A DNA stretch of 58,753 nt from Alicyclobacillus fructus (GCF_017329605.1 NZ_JAFMTY010000022.1:1-58753), one strand, 5' to 3'. Counted from the first letter of the stretch, positions 25,627 to 35,049 are shown. The notes: generated by a model from the letters alone, not told the origin. Made by a program: numbers and translations.

Positions 25627-27252
25627 GTGTTTCATCAATTGCTGACGCCCATCGGGCATTCGGCGGGTCTGTCGTTTTTGGTCGGCATCATTCCCATCCT
25701 CATCGTGCTCGTGTTGCTCGGCGTCGTGCGCACGCCCGCCTGGATCGCGGCTTTGTCGGGCCTCGTTGCGGGTCTGATTGAGGCAGTGGCCGGCTGGCAG
25801 ATGCCTTTTCATCTGGCGCTTGACTCCGTGGCGGAAGGCATGGTGTTTGCCCTCTGGCCCATCATGTGGATTGTGTGGAACGCCATGTGGCTCTACAACC
25901 TGAGCCAGCGCACCGGCGCGTTCGCGCAGTTTCGCGACTGGATGTACCGGTATGCGACCGACGATCGCCGCATTCAACTGCTCATCATCGCGTTCAGTTT
26001 CGGCGCGCTGATGGAAGGCATCTCGGGCTTTGGCACGCCGGTCGCCATTGCTTCGGCGCTTTTGGTTGGGCTCGGTTTCCCGGTGCTCGAGGCGGTCACC
26101 TACGCGCTCATCTTTGACACGGCGCCCGTCGCCTTTGGCGCGCTCGGCGTCCCCATCGTGACGCTCGGGTCGGTCACGAACCTCAATGTAAGCGCTTTAT
26201 CCTCGATGGTGGGGCGGCAGTTGCCCATCTTCGCGTTCATTCTACCGTTTTACGTGATTGTGGTCATGGGCGGGTGGAAGGCGCTCCGCGGCGCTTGGCC
26301 CGTCGCGCTCGTCGGTGGGCTGTCGTACGCCCTGACGCAGTTCGCCGTGGCGAACTTCATCGGCCCAGCGCTGCCGGATGTCCTGGCCGCGCTCGTGTCG
26401 CTCCTGTGCATCGTGCTCTTCACGCGGGTGTGGCGACCCAAGGACACGGATCAGTTCCGGTCGTTTGTCCACACTGGGGCGCAGAGCGAGATGGCGGCGG
26501 CATTGGAGTCGCGCGCTGAAGGCGGGCTTTGGCGCGGATGGGTGCCATGGCTCACGGTGACGGGCGTCGTGATCGTCTGGACGTTCTTGAAAATCGCGGA
26601 CATCGGCGCGCAAAAGGTCCACTGGCCGGGGCTCGACAAACAGGTGTTCCTCACGCTCTACAACAAACCGTACGACGCTGTGTGGACGTTCCAGCCACTG
26701 GCCACGGGGACGGCCATCCTGGTGGCGGTTATTCTCTCGGCCATCTTCCTGCGCGCAGGCTGGAAGACGTTCTGGCTTGCCGCGGCCGACACGTGGAAGC
26801 AGCTCACCTTTCCGATTCTCACGGTCATGTTCATTTTGGGCCTCGCCTATCTGTACAACTACTCGGGCATGGCCTACACGCTCGGGGTGGCCGTGGCGGC
26901 GCTCGGGAGCTGGTTCCCGTTCTTCTCTGGGTTCCTCGGCTGGATCGCGTGCTTCTTGTCGGGATCGGACACATCATCCAACGCGCTCTTCGGCAATCTG
27001 CAGGTGGTGGCGGCGAATCGCCTGCACCTGAATCCCATCCTGATGGCGGCGACGAACTCTTCCGGCGCCGTGATGAGCAAGATGATCTCGCCGCAAAACG
27101 TCACGACGGGCGTATCCACGGGCGAACTTCGCGGCAAGGAGGGACTCGTCATCCGCCGCACGTTCTGGCACAGCATCATCTTGACGGTCATCCTGGGGGT
27201 CCTCGTCGTGTTGCAGGCGCACGCGTGGAGCGGCATGGTGCCGAAGCCGTGA
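25627..27252 (+). CDS. L-lactate/glycolate permease (LctP family)
   Basis: A 541-residue membrane protein with about 12-13 helices. Family blocks are ALMEGISGFGTPVAIASALLVGLGF and FDTAPVAFGALGVPIVTLG in the first half, and FLSGSDTSSNALFGNLQ with ATNSSGAVMSKMISPQNV in the second. The family imports lactate and glycolate with protons, fitting the neighbouring oxidase. Start GTG 25627 has GGAGGGAACTTT upstream and gives MFHQLLTPIG, the usual family start; longer in-frame readings add an unlikely hydrophilic tail. Confidence 0.92.
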   Translation: MFHQLLTPIGHSAGLSFLVGIIPILIVLVLLGVVRTPAWIAALSGLVAGLIEAVAGWQMPFHLALDSVAEGMVFALWPIMWIVWNAMWLYNLSQRTGAFAQFRDWMYRYATDDRRIQLLIIAFSFGALMEGISGFGTPVAIASALLVGLGFPVLEAVTYALIFDTAPVAFGALGVPIVTLGSVTNLNVSALSSMVGRQLPIFAFILPFYVIVVMGGWKALRGAWPVALVGGLSYALTQFAVANFIGPALPDVLAALVSLLCIVLFTRVWRPKDTDQFRSFVHTGAQSEMAAALESRAEGGLWRGWVPWLTVTGVVIVWTFLKIADIGAQKVHWPGLDKQVFLTLYNKPYDAVWTFQPLATGTAILVAVILSAIFLRAGWKTFWLAAADTWKQLTFPILTVMFILGLAYLYNYSGMAYTLGVAVAALGSWFPFFSGFLGWIACFLSGSDTSSNALFGNLQVVAANRLHLNPILMAATNSSGAVMSKMISPQNVTTGVSTGELRGKEGLVIRRTFWHSIILTVILGVLVVLQAHAWSGMVPKP

Positions 27253-27264
27253 CGCACGCGCGAG

Positions 27265-27308
27265 AAGGCGGCGCGGGATTTCAACGGCACTCAGCGCCGC
27301 CTTTTCTT
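27265..27308 (+). terminator. Terminator after lctP
   Basis: AAGGCGGCGC (27265-27274) pairs perfectly with GCGCCGCCTT (27294-27303), followed by TTCTT. Confidence 0.8.
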
Positions 27309-27369
27309 GCGGGATCTGAGCAGGAAAGGGCGGCCGTGGATCGAACTGCAACGACAGGGGGGTGATGTT

Positions 27370-28308
27370 GTGGCGGAGACATGGACGCTCGATGCGCCGG
27401 ACGGCGTGCGGATCTACGGGCGCACGTGGTTGCCGGAGGGCGGGGGTCCGCGCGCCTGCGTGCAAGTCGCGCACGGAATGGCAGAACACATCGGGCGCTA
27501 CGACGACTTTGCCCGCTACCTCGCGGCGCGCGGCTGCGCCGTCTACGGGCACGATCACCGCGGCCACGGGCAGACTGGCGAGGCGATGGGGATCCTTGGC
27601 CACTTTGGCGATCGCGACGGGTTTCAGCGCGTGATCGACGACATGGCGCAGGTCACGTCGCGTATCGAGGCCGAACACCCGGGGGTGCCCATCGTCCTGT
27701 TCGGCCACAGCATGGGATCCTGGCTGTCGCTCGCCTACATGGAGCAGCACGGGGCGCGCCTTCGCGGGGCGGTGCTGTCGGGCGCCGGCTTCGTCAGCGG
27801 CGTGGAACTCGCCGCGGGGCTCTATCTGGCTCGGCGAGAGGCGGCGCGGCTCGGGACGAGATCGCCGAGCGAGCGGCTGTACAAGATGACGTTTGGCAAC
27901 TTCAACAAGCCGTTTCAGCCCAACCGCACGCCGCTCGACTGGCTGTCGCGCGACGAGGCGGTGGTCGACGCGTACATCGCGGATCCGCGCTGTGGGCAGA
28001 TGCATACCTGCGGCTTTTTTATCGATTATTTCAGCGGCGTGCGAGAGCTGCAGCGGCCCGAGAACCTCCGCCGCATTCCCGGCAGCCTGCCCGTGCTCAT
28101 CGTCGCCGGGTCCAGGGATCCGGTGGGGAAGATGGGTAAGGGCGTGGAGCGGCTCGCGAAGGCGCTCACGGCCGCCGGGGTGTGCGACGTGACGGTCAAG
28201 CTGTACCCGGGTGCCCGCCATGAGGTGTTGAACGAGACGAATCGCGCCGAGGTGTACCAGGACGTTTGGCATTGGCTGGAGCGCCTTTTGCGGGAACCGA
28301 AACGGTGA
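27370..28308 (+). CDS. Alpha/beta hydrolase, monoacylglycerol-lipase-like
   Basis: A 312-residue soluble hydrolase. VAHGMAEHIGRYDDFARYL and YGHDHRGHGQTG are typical of the serine aminopeptidase S33/monoacylglycerol lipase family. The nucleophile is S114 in GHSMG, the acid is probably Asp in GSRDPVG and the base His in GARHEV. Start GTG 27370 lies four bases after AGGGGGGTGATG. It is a single gene between two terminators. The substrate is probably a lipid ester, by family. Confidence 0.88.
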   Translation: MAETWTLDAPDGVRIYGRTWLPEGGGPRACVQVAHGMAEHIGRYDDFARYLAARGCAVYGHDHRGHGQTGEAMGILGHFGDRDGFQRVIDDMAQVTSRIEAEHPGVPIVLFGHSMGSWLSLAYMEQHGARLRGAVLSGAGFVSGVELAAGLYLARREAARLGTRSPSERLYKMTFGNFNKPFQPNRTPLDWLSRDEAVVDAYIADPRCGQMHTCGFFIDYFSGVRELQRPENLRRIPGSLPVLIVAGSRDPVGKMGKGVERLAKALTAAGVCDVTVKLYPGARHEVLNETNRAEVYQDVWHWLERLLREPKR

Positions 28309-28329
28309 GGGCCGCGACCGCGGCCCTCA
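28306..28329. terminator. Bidirectional terminator
   Basis: TGAGGGCCGC and GCGGCCCTCA form a 10-bp stem with GACC loop. It includes the stop of the hydrolase and serves the convergent MFS gene. Confidence 0.75.
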
Positions 28330-28331
28330 TT

Positions 28332-29567
28332 CTACTCCAGCGCCTCTCCCTTCGACTCCCTCCACAACAGTGCCACCACAATCACGAGAATGGATGCGAT
28401 GGCGACCGAGTAGGTCATCGAATGTGCCAGACCGCCGACCGAGGGCGCGATGGACGACACGATGAGCGGCACGACGGCGCCGCCGAGCGCCGCACCGATG
28501 TGATAGGTCGTGCCTTGGCCCGTGGAGCGCACGGCGGTCGGGAAGTGCTCGGCCAAATAGGTCGGGATGACCGACCAGACGCCCCCTATCGAGAAGAAGC
28601 CGATGAGAAACGTGAAGATGTCGCGGTATCCTGCGCTTTGAATATGCAAGAAGACGACGGAGGTGAGCGCCGTTCCGACGGCCGAAAGGACAAGCGTCCA
28701 TTTGCGTCCGATCCAATCGGAAACGAACCCGCCCAGCACATTGCCGACGATGCCTGCGACGTTCAGGATGATGATGGTGTTGGCCACGGTCGCAGGCGAA
28801 AAGTGCCCGGTCTGTTTGAGCAGTGTGGCGTAGAACGTATTGATGGGATAGGTCACGCTGAACGCGATGATGGCCACGATCGCGGCGTGCACCGTGTTCC
28901 ATGCGCGGCCGCGCGCGAAAAGTTCGCCCACGGGGATGGCGTTCCTTTCTTGCGTTCGCGCTTCGCGCCAGCGCTCCGACTCCGGCAGCGCAATGGCGAT
29001 AAAGATGGCGACGAGGATCGCCGGGATGCACGCGATGAAGAACAGCGCGTGCCAGCCGAGGTGGCTGTACCAGAGGCGATAGACAAGGGCGGCGAAAATG
29101 TAGCCAAACGAAAAGCCGGACTGCAGAAGTCCCGATGCGAAGCCGCGCCAGCGCGCCGGAATCATCTCCATGAGCATCGGGGTGCCACTCGCGTACATGG
29201 ATCCCATACCGAGTCCGTACAGGATCCGCACAATCATCAGCAGCGTGAAGCCCAGAGAGAAGCCCGTCAAGCACTCGAACACGCTGAACCAGATGATCGA
29301 AAAGATCAGGCTAAACTTTCGTCCCTTCGCGTCGCTCAGCAGTCCGCCAAGGAATCCGCCGCCGAGCCGGGCGAACGTTGTCGCCGAGGAGACGGACGCC
29401 GCGAGCGTCAGGGCGACGTGGTAGTCTTTCATGATGTCGAGAATGACAAACGTCAGGATGGAAAAGTCCATCGCATCAAATGCCCACGCGAGGGCGATGG
29501 AGATGAGCGCCCGGAGCGGGGCTTTGGGCTTCGCCTCGTCTGGCGAAGGCACGTAAGCGGTCGACAT
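28332..29567 (-). CDS. MFS carboxylate transporter (SHS/AAHS-like)
   Basis: A 411-residue transporter with 12 predicted helices. WAFDAMDFSILTFV and LGGGFLGGLLSDAKGRKFSLI (the MFS loop 2-3 motif) are at the start, and GGFVSDWIGRKWTL repeats the motif in the second half. MEMIPARWRGFASGLLQSGF is typical of metabolite:H+ symporters for lactate, aromatic or other carboxylates. GAGGTGAGGCGT sets ATG 29567. It is divergent from a GlcD-type lactate oxidase, which suggests lactate or a related 2-hydroxy acid as substrate. Confidence 0.85.
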   Translation of the reverse strand: MSTAYVPSPDEAKPKAPLRALISIALAWAFDAMDFSILTFVILDIMKDYHVALTLAASVSSATTFARLGGGFLGGLLSDAKGRKFSLIFSIIWFSVFECLTGFSLGFTLLMIVRILYGLGMGSMYASGTPMLMEMIPARWRGFASGLLQSGFSFGYIFAALVYRLWYSHLGWHALFFIACIPAILVAIFIAIALPESERWREARTQERNAIPVGELFARGRAWNTVHAAIVAIIAFSVTYPINTFYATLLKQTGHFSPATVANTIIILNVAGIVGNVLGGFVSDWIGRKWTLVLSAVGTALTSVVFLHIQSAGYRDIFTFLIGFFSIGGVWSVIPTYLAEHFPTAVRSTGQGTTYHIGAALGGAVVPLIVSSIAPSVGGLAHSMTYSVAIASILVIVVALLWRESKGEALE

Positions 29568-29700
29568 ACGCCTCACCTCGCTTTAGAATTCAAAAAGAGA
29601 TGAATGTATCCCTTTTCATCCTATCGTATCGTCGCGCGGCGCATCACTCCCTTTTTGGCAGCGTTACGCGAAGGCTTGCCCAGAAACGGAGGCCTGGATC

Positions 29701-31071
29701 ATGAGCATCCCTTGGGAGACGTTGAAACAGGAGCTCGGCGACAAGCTCAGCTTCGGCGAAAGCGTTCGCCGGTCGCACGCAAAGGACGAGTCGTATCATC
29801 CCGAGCACCTGCCGGATGCGGTGGCCTATCCGGAGGATACGGCGGACGTGATCGCGCTCGCGCGGTTTTCGCACGCGCACGGAGTTCCGCTCGTCGCGTA
29901 TGGAGCCGGCTCGGGGCTTGAGGGCCAGGCCATCCCCGTGCGGGGCGGCATCTCGGTCGACTTCTCGCGCATGAATCGCGTACTCGAGATCCGGCCTGAC
30001 GATTTTCTTGTCTGCGTCCAGCCCGGCGTCACGCGCCAGCAGTTAAACGAAGCGCTCCGTCCGTATGGACTCATGTTCCCGGTCGATCCCGGCGCCAACG
30101 CCTCTCTCGGCGGGATGGCGGCCACCAATGCCAGCGGCACGACGGCGGTGCGATACGGGCCCATGAAGGCCAACGTGCGCAAACTTGAAGTGGTGCTCGC
30201 GGATGGCCGCGTGATCGACGTCGGGACGCTCGCCGCCAAATCCAGTTCGGGATACAACCTGGTGGAACTGTTCGTGGGGTCTGAAGGAACGCTGGGTTTG
30301 TTCACCAAACTGTGGCTGCGCGTGTACGGTGTGCCCGAGGCGACGCTCGCCGCCTCCGCGGAGTTTGCGACGGTCCGCGAGGCGGTGGACGCCGTGTGCA
30401 TGCTCATCGGCAGCGGGCTCCAGCTCACGCGGTGCGAACTCGTGACGAAGCCGTACATCGAGATCATCAACCGCCAGTTTGACACGTCCTACACGCCCGC
30501 GCCGACCCTGTTCCTCGAGCTGTCGGGCTCACAGGCCGCGGTGCAGGCCGACATGGGGACGGTCGACGAGATCCTGCGCGACGCCGGGGCAGCGCGCGTC
30601 TCCGTCGTCATGGACGAGCGGGATCGCCAAAAGCTCTGGCACGCGCGGCACAACGCGGCGTACGCGCTCATGCGGACCTACCCAGGGCTCGCGCACCTCT
30701 CGACCGACGTGTGCGTGCCCATGTCGAAGCTGCCCGAGGCGGTGGATGTGGCGGAGACGTGGATTGAGCGGCTCGGGATCCGCGGGGGCATCGTCGGGCA
30801 CGTCGGCGACGGCAACTTCCACGTCAGCCTGATGGTCAACCCGACCGACCCGGACGATCTCGGCCGCGCCTACGAGCTCTCGCACCACCTGGTGGAGTAC
30901 GCCCTGTCCGTCGGCGGCACGTGCACCGGCGAGCACGGCGTCGGGCTCGGCAAGATGAAGTATCAGAAGCAGGAGCACGGCGAGGCCCTCGCCCTGATGC
31001 AGGCCGTGAAGCGCCTGCTCGATCCGGCCGACATGCTCAACCCCGGGAAGCTGGTCGACGGGATCGCGTGA
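29701..31071 (+). CDS. FAD-linked 2-hydroxyacid (D-lactate) dehydrogenase, GlcD type
   Basis: A 456-residue single-chain flavoprotein. VAYGAGSGLEGQAIPVRGGI binds FAD; SLGGMAATNASGTTAVRYG, SGYNLVELFVGSEGTLGLFT, HVGDGNFHVSLMV and CTGEHGVGLGKM follow. It matches D-lactate dehydrogenase (cytochrome) proteins better than GlcD of the three-subunit enzyme, and no GlcE/F partner is adjacent. GGAGGCCTGGATC sets ATG 29701. The 3' end overlaps the convergent regulator gene by 35 bases. Confidence 0.9.
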   Translation: MSIPWETLKQELGDKLSFGESVRRSHAKDESYHPEHLPDAVAYPEDTADVIALARFSHAHGVPLVAYGAGSGLEGQAIPVRGGISVDFSRMNRVLEIRPDDFLVCVQPGVTRQQLNEALRPYGLMFPVDPGANASLGGMAATNASGTTAVRYGPMKANVRKLEVVLADGRVIDVGTLAAKSSSGYNLVELFVGSEGTLGLFTKLWLRVYGVPEATLAASAEFATVREAVDAVCMLIGSGLQLTRCELVTKPYIEIINRQFDTSYTPAPTLFLELSGSQAAVQADMGTVDEILRDAGAARVSVVMDERDRQKLWHARHNAAYALMRTYPGLAHLSTDVCVPMSKLPEAVDVAETWIERLGIRGGIVGHVGDGNFHVSLMVNPTDPDDLGRAYELSHHLVEYALSVGGTCTGEHGVGLGKMKYQKQEHGEALALMQAVKRLLDPADMLNPGKLVDGIA

Positions 31072-32371
31072 CGTCATCCATGCCGTGTTGCTTCAGTTTG
31101 TAGTAGAGCGCCGCCCGGGAGATGCCGAGGAGCTGGGCGGCGCGCGATTTGTTTCCGCCGGATTCCTCGAGCGCCTCGCGGATGCGCGCGCGCTCCAACT
31201 CCTTCGATTGATGGGCCAGCGGCACCCGGCGCCGTGCCGGCTTCAGGTGCAGGGCCCGCACCGCCTCGGGCAGGTGCTCGGGCCGCACTTCGCCCTCCGC
31301 CATCGACACCACCCTCCGCGCCGCCTGCACCATCTCCGCGAGGTTGCCAGGCCACGGATACGCCTGGATCAATCCAGCCGCCTCCTCCGACAGGCGCGGC
31401 GGGATCACCCCGCGCTCCTTGGCCCAACGCGTGAGCCAGAAGTGGAACAGAAGCAGGCTTTCGTCTCGCCGCTCGGCGATGGGAGGGAGTTCGACCATCG
31501 GGAGCGCGCGGGCAAGGGCCGGATCGACCGCGTCCGCCGTGGGCGCGGTGGCGAGGATGCGGCACCGCAGGGGAAGGTCCCGATGGCCGCCGAGCGGCCG
31601 AAACCGATGCTCCTCGATGGCCAGGGCGAGTTTCGCCTGCACCGCGCTTGGCATGAGGTGCACGTCCTGAAGCAGGAGCGTGCCGCCCGCGGCGCGTTCG
31701 AGCCATCCCTCCCGCCGAGCGTCAGGCGATAAGATGAGCGATCCGTCCGCACCAAAGAGCGCGACGTCCATCAGGGCCGCTGCGCGAGGCTCGGCGCGCA
31801 CGGCGAGAAACGGACCCTGGAGCCGAAGCAGGCGATGGGATGCTTCCGCGACGGTGCGCTTGCCCGTGCCGCGGGCGCCGACCACGAGCGCGTGCCTCGG
31901 CCCGCCTGGAGTGGTCAGGGTCTGGAGGACGCGATCGACCGTCTGCGTCCGCAGCATGTCGCCTTGCGCCTGGACCAGATAGCGCGCGTTCTCCTCTCCC
32001 ATGCGGACAAGGACGGTCATATCTCGCTCGACGGCGATGGCGCCGGCAATCTCGCCGTGTTCGTCCCGGACAGGCGCCGCGGAGATGAGCACGTGCACGT
32101 CCGGGCGCGGGCGGTGGTACGCATGGTCGATGTGCGCGCCGGTGGTGAGGACGCTGTGCACGGCGAGGGCTTCGAGGGCGAAGAAGTCGGTGATGGGGCG
32201 CCCGACGATGTCCTCCGCGGGGATCCCGTACAGCGCCTCGGCCGCTCGGTTCCAGGCGACGACGGTTCCCGCGCGATCCACCACGGTCACCGCGTCGTCC
32301 ACGACGTCGAGCAGCGCGCGCAGGACGATGTCGGATGGAAGTCCGGATATCCGCGTGATCTCGCCCGGCAT
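31037..32371 (-). CDS. PAS-AAA+-Fis regulator lacking sigma-54 features
   Basis: A 444-residue regulator: PAS domain (about residues 15-125, AVTVVDRAGTVVAWNRAAEAL), an AAA+ domain with Walker A GARGTGKRTVA (K171), and a Fis-type HTH at the end (SGGNKSRAAQLLGISRAALY). The GAFTGA loop that contacts sigma-54 is replaced by GADGSLILSP. The Walker B acidic pair is LLLQDV (Q235, D236) where LFLDEI is usual. It is therefore probably not a sigma-54 activator; TyrR-like sigma-70 control is possible. GGGGGAGATGTGA sets the start. It is divergent from proline dehydrogenase, its likely target. Confidence 0.85.
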   Translation of the reverse strand: MPGEITRISGLPSDIVLRALLDVVDDAVTVVDRAGTVVAWNRAAEALYGIPAEDIVGRPITDFFALEALAVHSVLTTGAHIDHAYHRPRPDVHVLISAAPVRDEHGEIAGAIAVERDMTVLVRMGEENARYLVQAQGDMLRTQTVDRVLQTLTTPGGPRHALVVGARGTGKRTVAEASHRLLRLQGPFLAVRAEPRAAALMDVALFGADGSLILSPDARREGWLERAAGGTLLLQDVHLMPSAVQAKLALAIEEHRFRPLGGHRDLPLRCRILATAPTADAVDPALARALPMVELPPIAERRDESLLLFHFWLTRWAKERGVIPPRLSEEAAGLIQAYPWPGNLAEMVQAARRVVSMAEGEVRPEHLPEAVRALHLKPARRRVPLAHQSKELERARIREALEESGGNKSRAAQLLGISRAALYYKLKQHGMDDVTRSRRPASRG

Positions 32372-32528
32372 TCACATCTCCCCCAGAGGTGGTAATTGGA
32401 ACATATTGCGCTTTCATTGCTCGTGTGTCTACAATAGAGACACATCACGAACTCATTGTCAAGTTTTTAGACACTTTGTGCATGTGCCCAGACAGCGAGC
32501 GTTCGCAACATGGAGGAGGGGGATGCGC
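32372..32528 (+). promoter_or_regulatory. Proline operon promoter with inverted repeat over the -10 box
   Basis: TGTGTCT-N7-AGACACA at 32424-32444 encloses TACAAT, the likely -10 box. A weak -35 (TTGCGC) lies 18 bp upstream. A further half site appears as TTAGACAC about 25 bp downstream. The repeat is the best candidate site for the divergent PAS-AAA+-Fis regulator. Confidence 0.5.
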
Positions 32529-33452
32529 ATGGAGCAACTGATGCGCGACACGCTACTTTGGTTGTCTCGAAACCGCCGAGCGGAGCGATGGGCGCGCCGC
32601 TTCGGCTTCCGGCTCGGGGCGGGACGCTTTGTCCCGGGAGAGTCCCTGGAGGACGCCGTGCGCGCCGTGGAGCAACTGCATCGGCGGGGGCTCGCCGCCA
32701 CGTTGGATCATCTCGGGGAATTTGTCGATCGCGCCGAGGAGGCTCGCCAAGCGGCGGACTTCTGCGTGCGCACGCTCGAGCGATTCGCCGATCTTCCGTA
32801 CGACGTGTATCTTTCGGTCAAACTGACGCAGTTGGGGCTCGACATCGATGAGGACCTGTGCATGGAGAACATGCGCAAGATCGTCGCGCGGGCGCGCGAT
32901 ACGGGGCGCTTTGTCCGAATCGACATGGAGGACTATGCGCACAACGAGGTGACGCTTGCCATCTATCGCAAGCTGCACGCGGAGTTCGGGACGGAGCACA
33001 TCGGGACCGTGATCCAGGCGTATTTGTACAAGAGCGCCGATGACATCCGGGCGCTCGCGCCGCTCAAGCCCAATCTTCGCCTTGTCAAGGGTGCGTACAA
33101 GGAGCCGCCCTCCGTGGCGTATCCGGAGAAGCGGGATGTGGATGAAAATTACAAACGAATTATCGAGCTTCAACTGCAATCGGGCGGCAAGACGGCTATC
33201 GCAACCCATGACGAGGCCATCATCGCATGGGCGAAGGACCGAGTGCACGAACTTCGGATTCCAGATGACCAGTGGGAGTTTCAGATGCTGTACGGGATTC
33301 GCCCGCAGCTTCAGGAGTCGCTCGCCCGCGAGGGGTACAAGGTCCGCATCTATGTGCCGTTCGGCGAGGATTGGTACGGCTACTTCATGCGCCGTCTCGC
33401 GGAGCGCCCGGCGAACGTGGGCTTTGTCCTGAAATCGCTCGTCAAGGCGTAA
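32529..33452 (+). CDS. putB: Proline dehydrogenase
   Basis: A 307-residue FAD enzyme with a beta/alpha barrel, the monofunctional size found in Firmicutes. Family blocks are VYLSVKLTQLGLDID, RFVRIDMEDYAHNEVTL, GTVIQAYLYKSADDI, LRLVKGAYKEPPSVAYPEKRDVD, AIATHDEAII, FQMLYGIRPQLQESLAREGY and YVPFGEDWYGYFMRRLAERPAN. It oxidises proline to pyrroline-5-carboxylate. GGAGGAGG nine bases before ATG 32529 supports this start over ATG 32523. It is in an operon with the permease 13 bp downstream. Confidence 0.95.
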   Translation: MEQLMRDTLLWLSRNRRAERWARRFGFRLGAGRFVPGESLEDAVRAVEQLHRRGLAATLDHLGEFVDRAEEARQAADFCVRTLERFADLPYDVYLSVKLTQLGLDIDEDLCMENMRKIVARARDTGRFVRIDMEDYAHNEVTLAIYRKLHAEFGTEHIGTVIQAYLYKSADDIRALAPLKPNLRLVKGAYKEPPSVAYPEKRDVDENYKRIIELQLQSGGKTAIATHDEAIIAWAKDRVHELRIPDDQWEFQMLYGIRPQLQESLAREGYKVRIYVPFGEDWYGYFMRRLAERPANVGFVLKSLVKA

Positions 33453-33465
33453 GGGGGAATTGGAG

Positions 33466-34872
33466 ATGGGAACGAAGGGGGAAGTCAAGGCGAGCCTTGA
33501 GCGCGCCTCTCTTCGCCAGGCGCTTCGCATGCGTCATATGACGATGATCTCGCTCGGCGGCGTGATTGGCGCGGGGCTGTTTGTCGGCAGCGGCGCGGTC
33601 ATTCAAACCACCGGACCGGCGGCGGTGGTGTCGTACGCGCTGGCGGGGTTTCTCGTCATCCTCATCATGCGCATGTTGGGCGAGATGGCGACGGCGCGGC
33701 CGGCGGTCGGGTCGTTCGCGGAGTACGGCCGGATGGCGCTTGGCGAGTGGGCCGGCTTTCTGATGGGCTGGCTGTACTGGTATTTCTGGGTCATTGTCGT
33801 GGCGGTGGAGGCCACGGCGGGTGCGCTGACGCTCCACAACTCGCTGTTTCCCGGCGTGCCGCTGTGGGTCTTGTCTCTCATCCTGCTCCTGCTTCTGACG
33901 CTATCGAATCTATTGTCCGTTCGGTCCTACGGAGAATTCGAGTACTGGTTCGCCTTTATTAAGGTTGCCGCCATCGTCGTCTTCATCGTGTTGGCGGGGC
34001 TGTTTGTGCTGGGGTTGTGGCCGGGATCGCACCTCAACTTCTCGAATCTGACGGCGCACGGCGGCTTCGCGCCGAAGGGCGTGGGAGCGCTGTTCGCCGA
34101 CGTCACGACGCTCATCTTCTCCTTCTTCGGTTCAGAGATTGTGACCATCGCGGCGGCCGAGTCAAAGGAGCCCGCCAAGGCGGTGGCGCGGGCGACCAAC
34201 TCCGTCATCTGGCGCGTGCTCGTGTTCTACGTGCTGTCCATCTTCCTGATTGTCACCATGATCCCTTGGAACGACAGCAAAGCGCTCGCGAGCCCGTACG
34301 TCAGCGCGCTCAGCCTGTTGCACATCCCGGGCGTGGCGGCCGCGATGAATGTGGTGGTGATCACGGCAGTCCTGTCCTGCTTGAACTCCGGGCTGTACAC
34401 GGCTTCGCGCATGCTGTTTGCGCTCGCGTATCAGGGGAACGCGCCCAAGGCGCTGCTCCGGACGAACCGGCGGGGCGTGCCGGCTCGGGCCATCCTGTTC
34501 TGCACCATCGTCGGTTATCTGTCCATCATCATGGATTACGTGTCGCCGCAGCACGTGTTCCTGTTCCTGCTGAACTCGTCCGGCGCCGTGGGACTTTTCA
34601 TCTATCTGCTCATCGCCTGCTCCGAACTCGTGATGCGCCGGCGCATGGAGCGGGAGGGCGAGGAACTCAAGGTGCGCATGTGGCTGTTCCCGTTCCTGAC
34701 GTATCTCTGCATCGCGGCCATGACCGCCGTGATTGTGGCCATGGCGTTCCAGCCAGGCGACCTTTCGCAGTTGGTGCTGAGCCTGGTGAGCGTGGCGGTG
34801 CTGCTGGTGGTGTACGCGGTGAAACGGTGGTATACACGCGGCAGGAGCACGGGCGGTGCGGTCGAGTCGTAA
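33466..34872 (+). CDS. APC-family amino-acid permease
   Basis: A 468-residue transporter with 12 helices. MTMISLGGVIGAGLFVGSG is the substrate-binding unwound helix 1, MLGEMATARPAVGSFAEYGR helix 3, and SFFGSEIVTIAAAESKEPAKAV helix 6, as in GABA/proline/aromatic permeases. AAGGGGGAATTGGAG sets ATG 33466. Being in one transcript with proline dehydrogenase, it most likely imports proline. Confidence 0.9.
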   Translation: MGTKGEVKASLERASLRQALRMRHMTMISLGGVIGAGLFVGSGAVIQTTGPAAVVSYALAGFLVILIMRMLGEMATARPAVGSFAEYGRMALGEWAGFLMGWLYWYFWVIVVAVEATAGALTLHNSLFPGVPLWVLSLILLLLLTLSNLLSVRSYGEFEYWFAFIKVAAIVVFIVLAGLFVLGLWPGSHLNFSNLTAHGGFAPKGVGALFADVTTLIFSFFGSEIVTIAAAESKEPAKAVARATNSVIWRVLVFYVLSIFLIVTMIPWNDSKALASPYVSALSLLHIPGVAAAMNVVVITAVLSCLNSGLYTASRMLFALAYQGNAPKALLRTNRRGVPARAILFCTIVGYLSIIMDYVSPQHVFLFLLNSSGAVGLFIYLLIACSELVMRRRMEREGEELKVRMWLFPFLTYLCIAAMTAVIVAMAFQPGDLSQLVLSLVSVAVLLVVYAVKRWYTRGRSTGGAVES

Positions 34873-35049
34873 GGTCGTTCGCTGCAGCGGGCGGTACGAG
34901 AAGTCGCCGCCCGCTGAAATTCGTGGAACTGGCTATCCGTGCATCTGGGAATTGATGAAGCTGACCAGACGAGACTCTTGCAAGCGTTCAGGTGAATATG
35001 TCAGAGTATCATGTAGATTTTGATATTCTTACAAGCCAGGAGGATTCCT
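34873..35049 (+). promoter_or_regulatory. Gap upstream of the acyl-CoA ligase
   Basis: An AT-rich stretch near 34995-35035 contains TATTCT with a weak -35, probably the ligase promoter. I see no clear terminator for the permease gene. Confidence 0.3.

Noticed and set aside
31037-32371. Calling this gene a sigma-54 activator
   Set aside because: The GAFTGA loop and Walker B acid are absent and no -24/-12 promoter is seen at the target.
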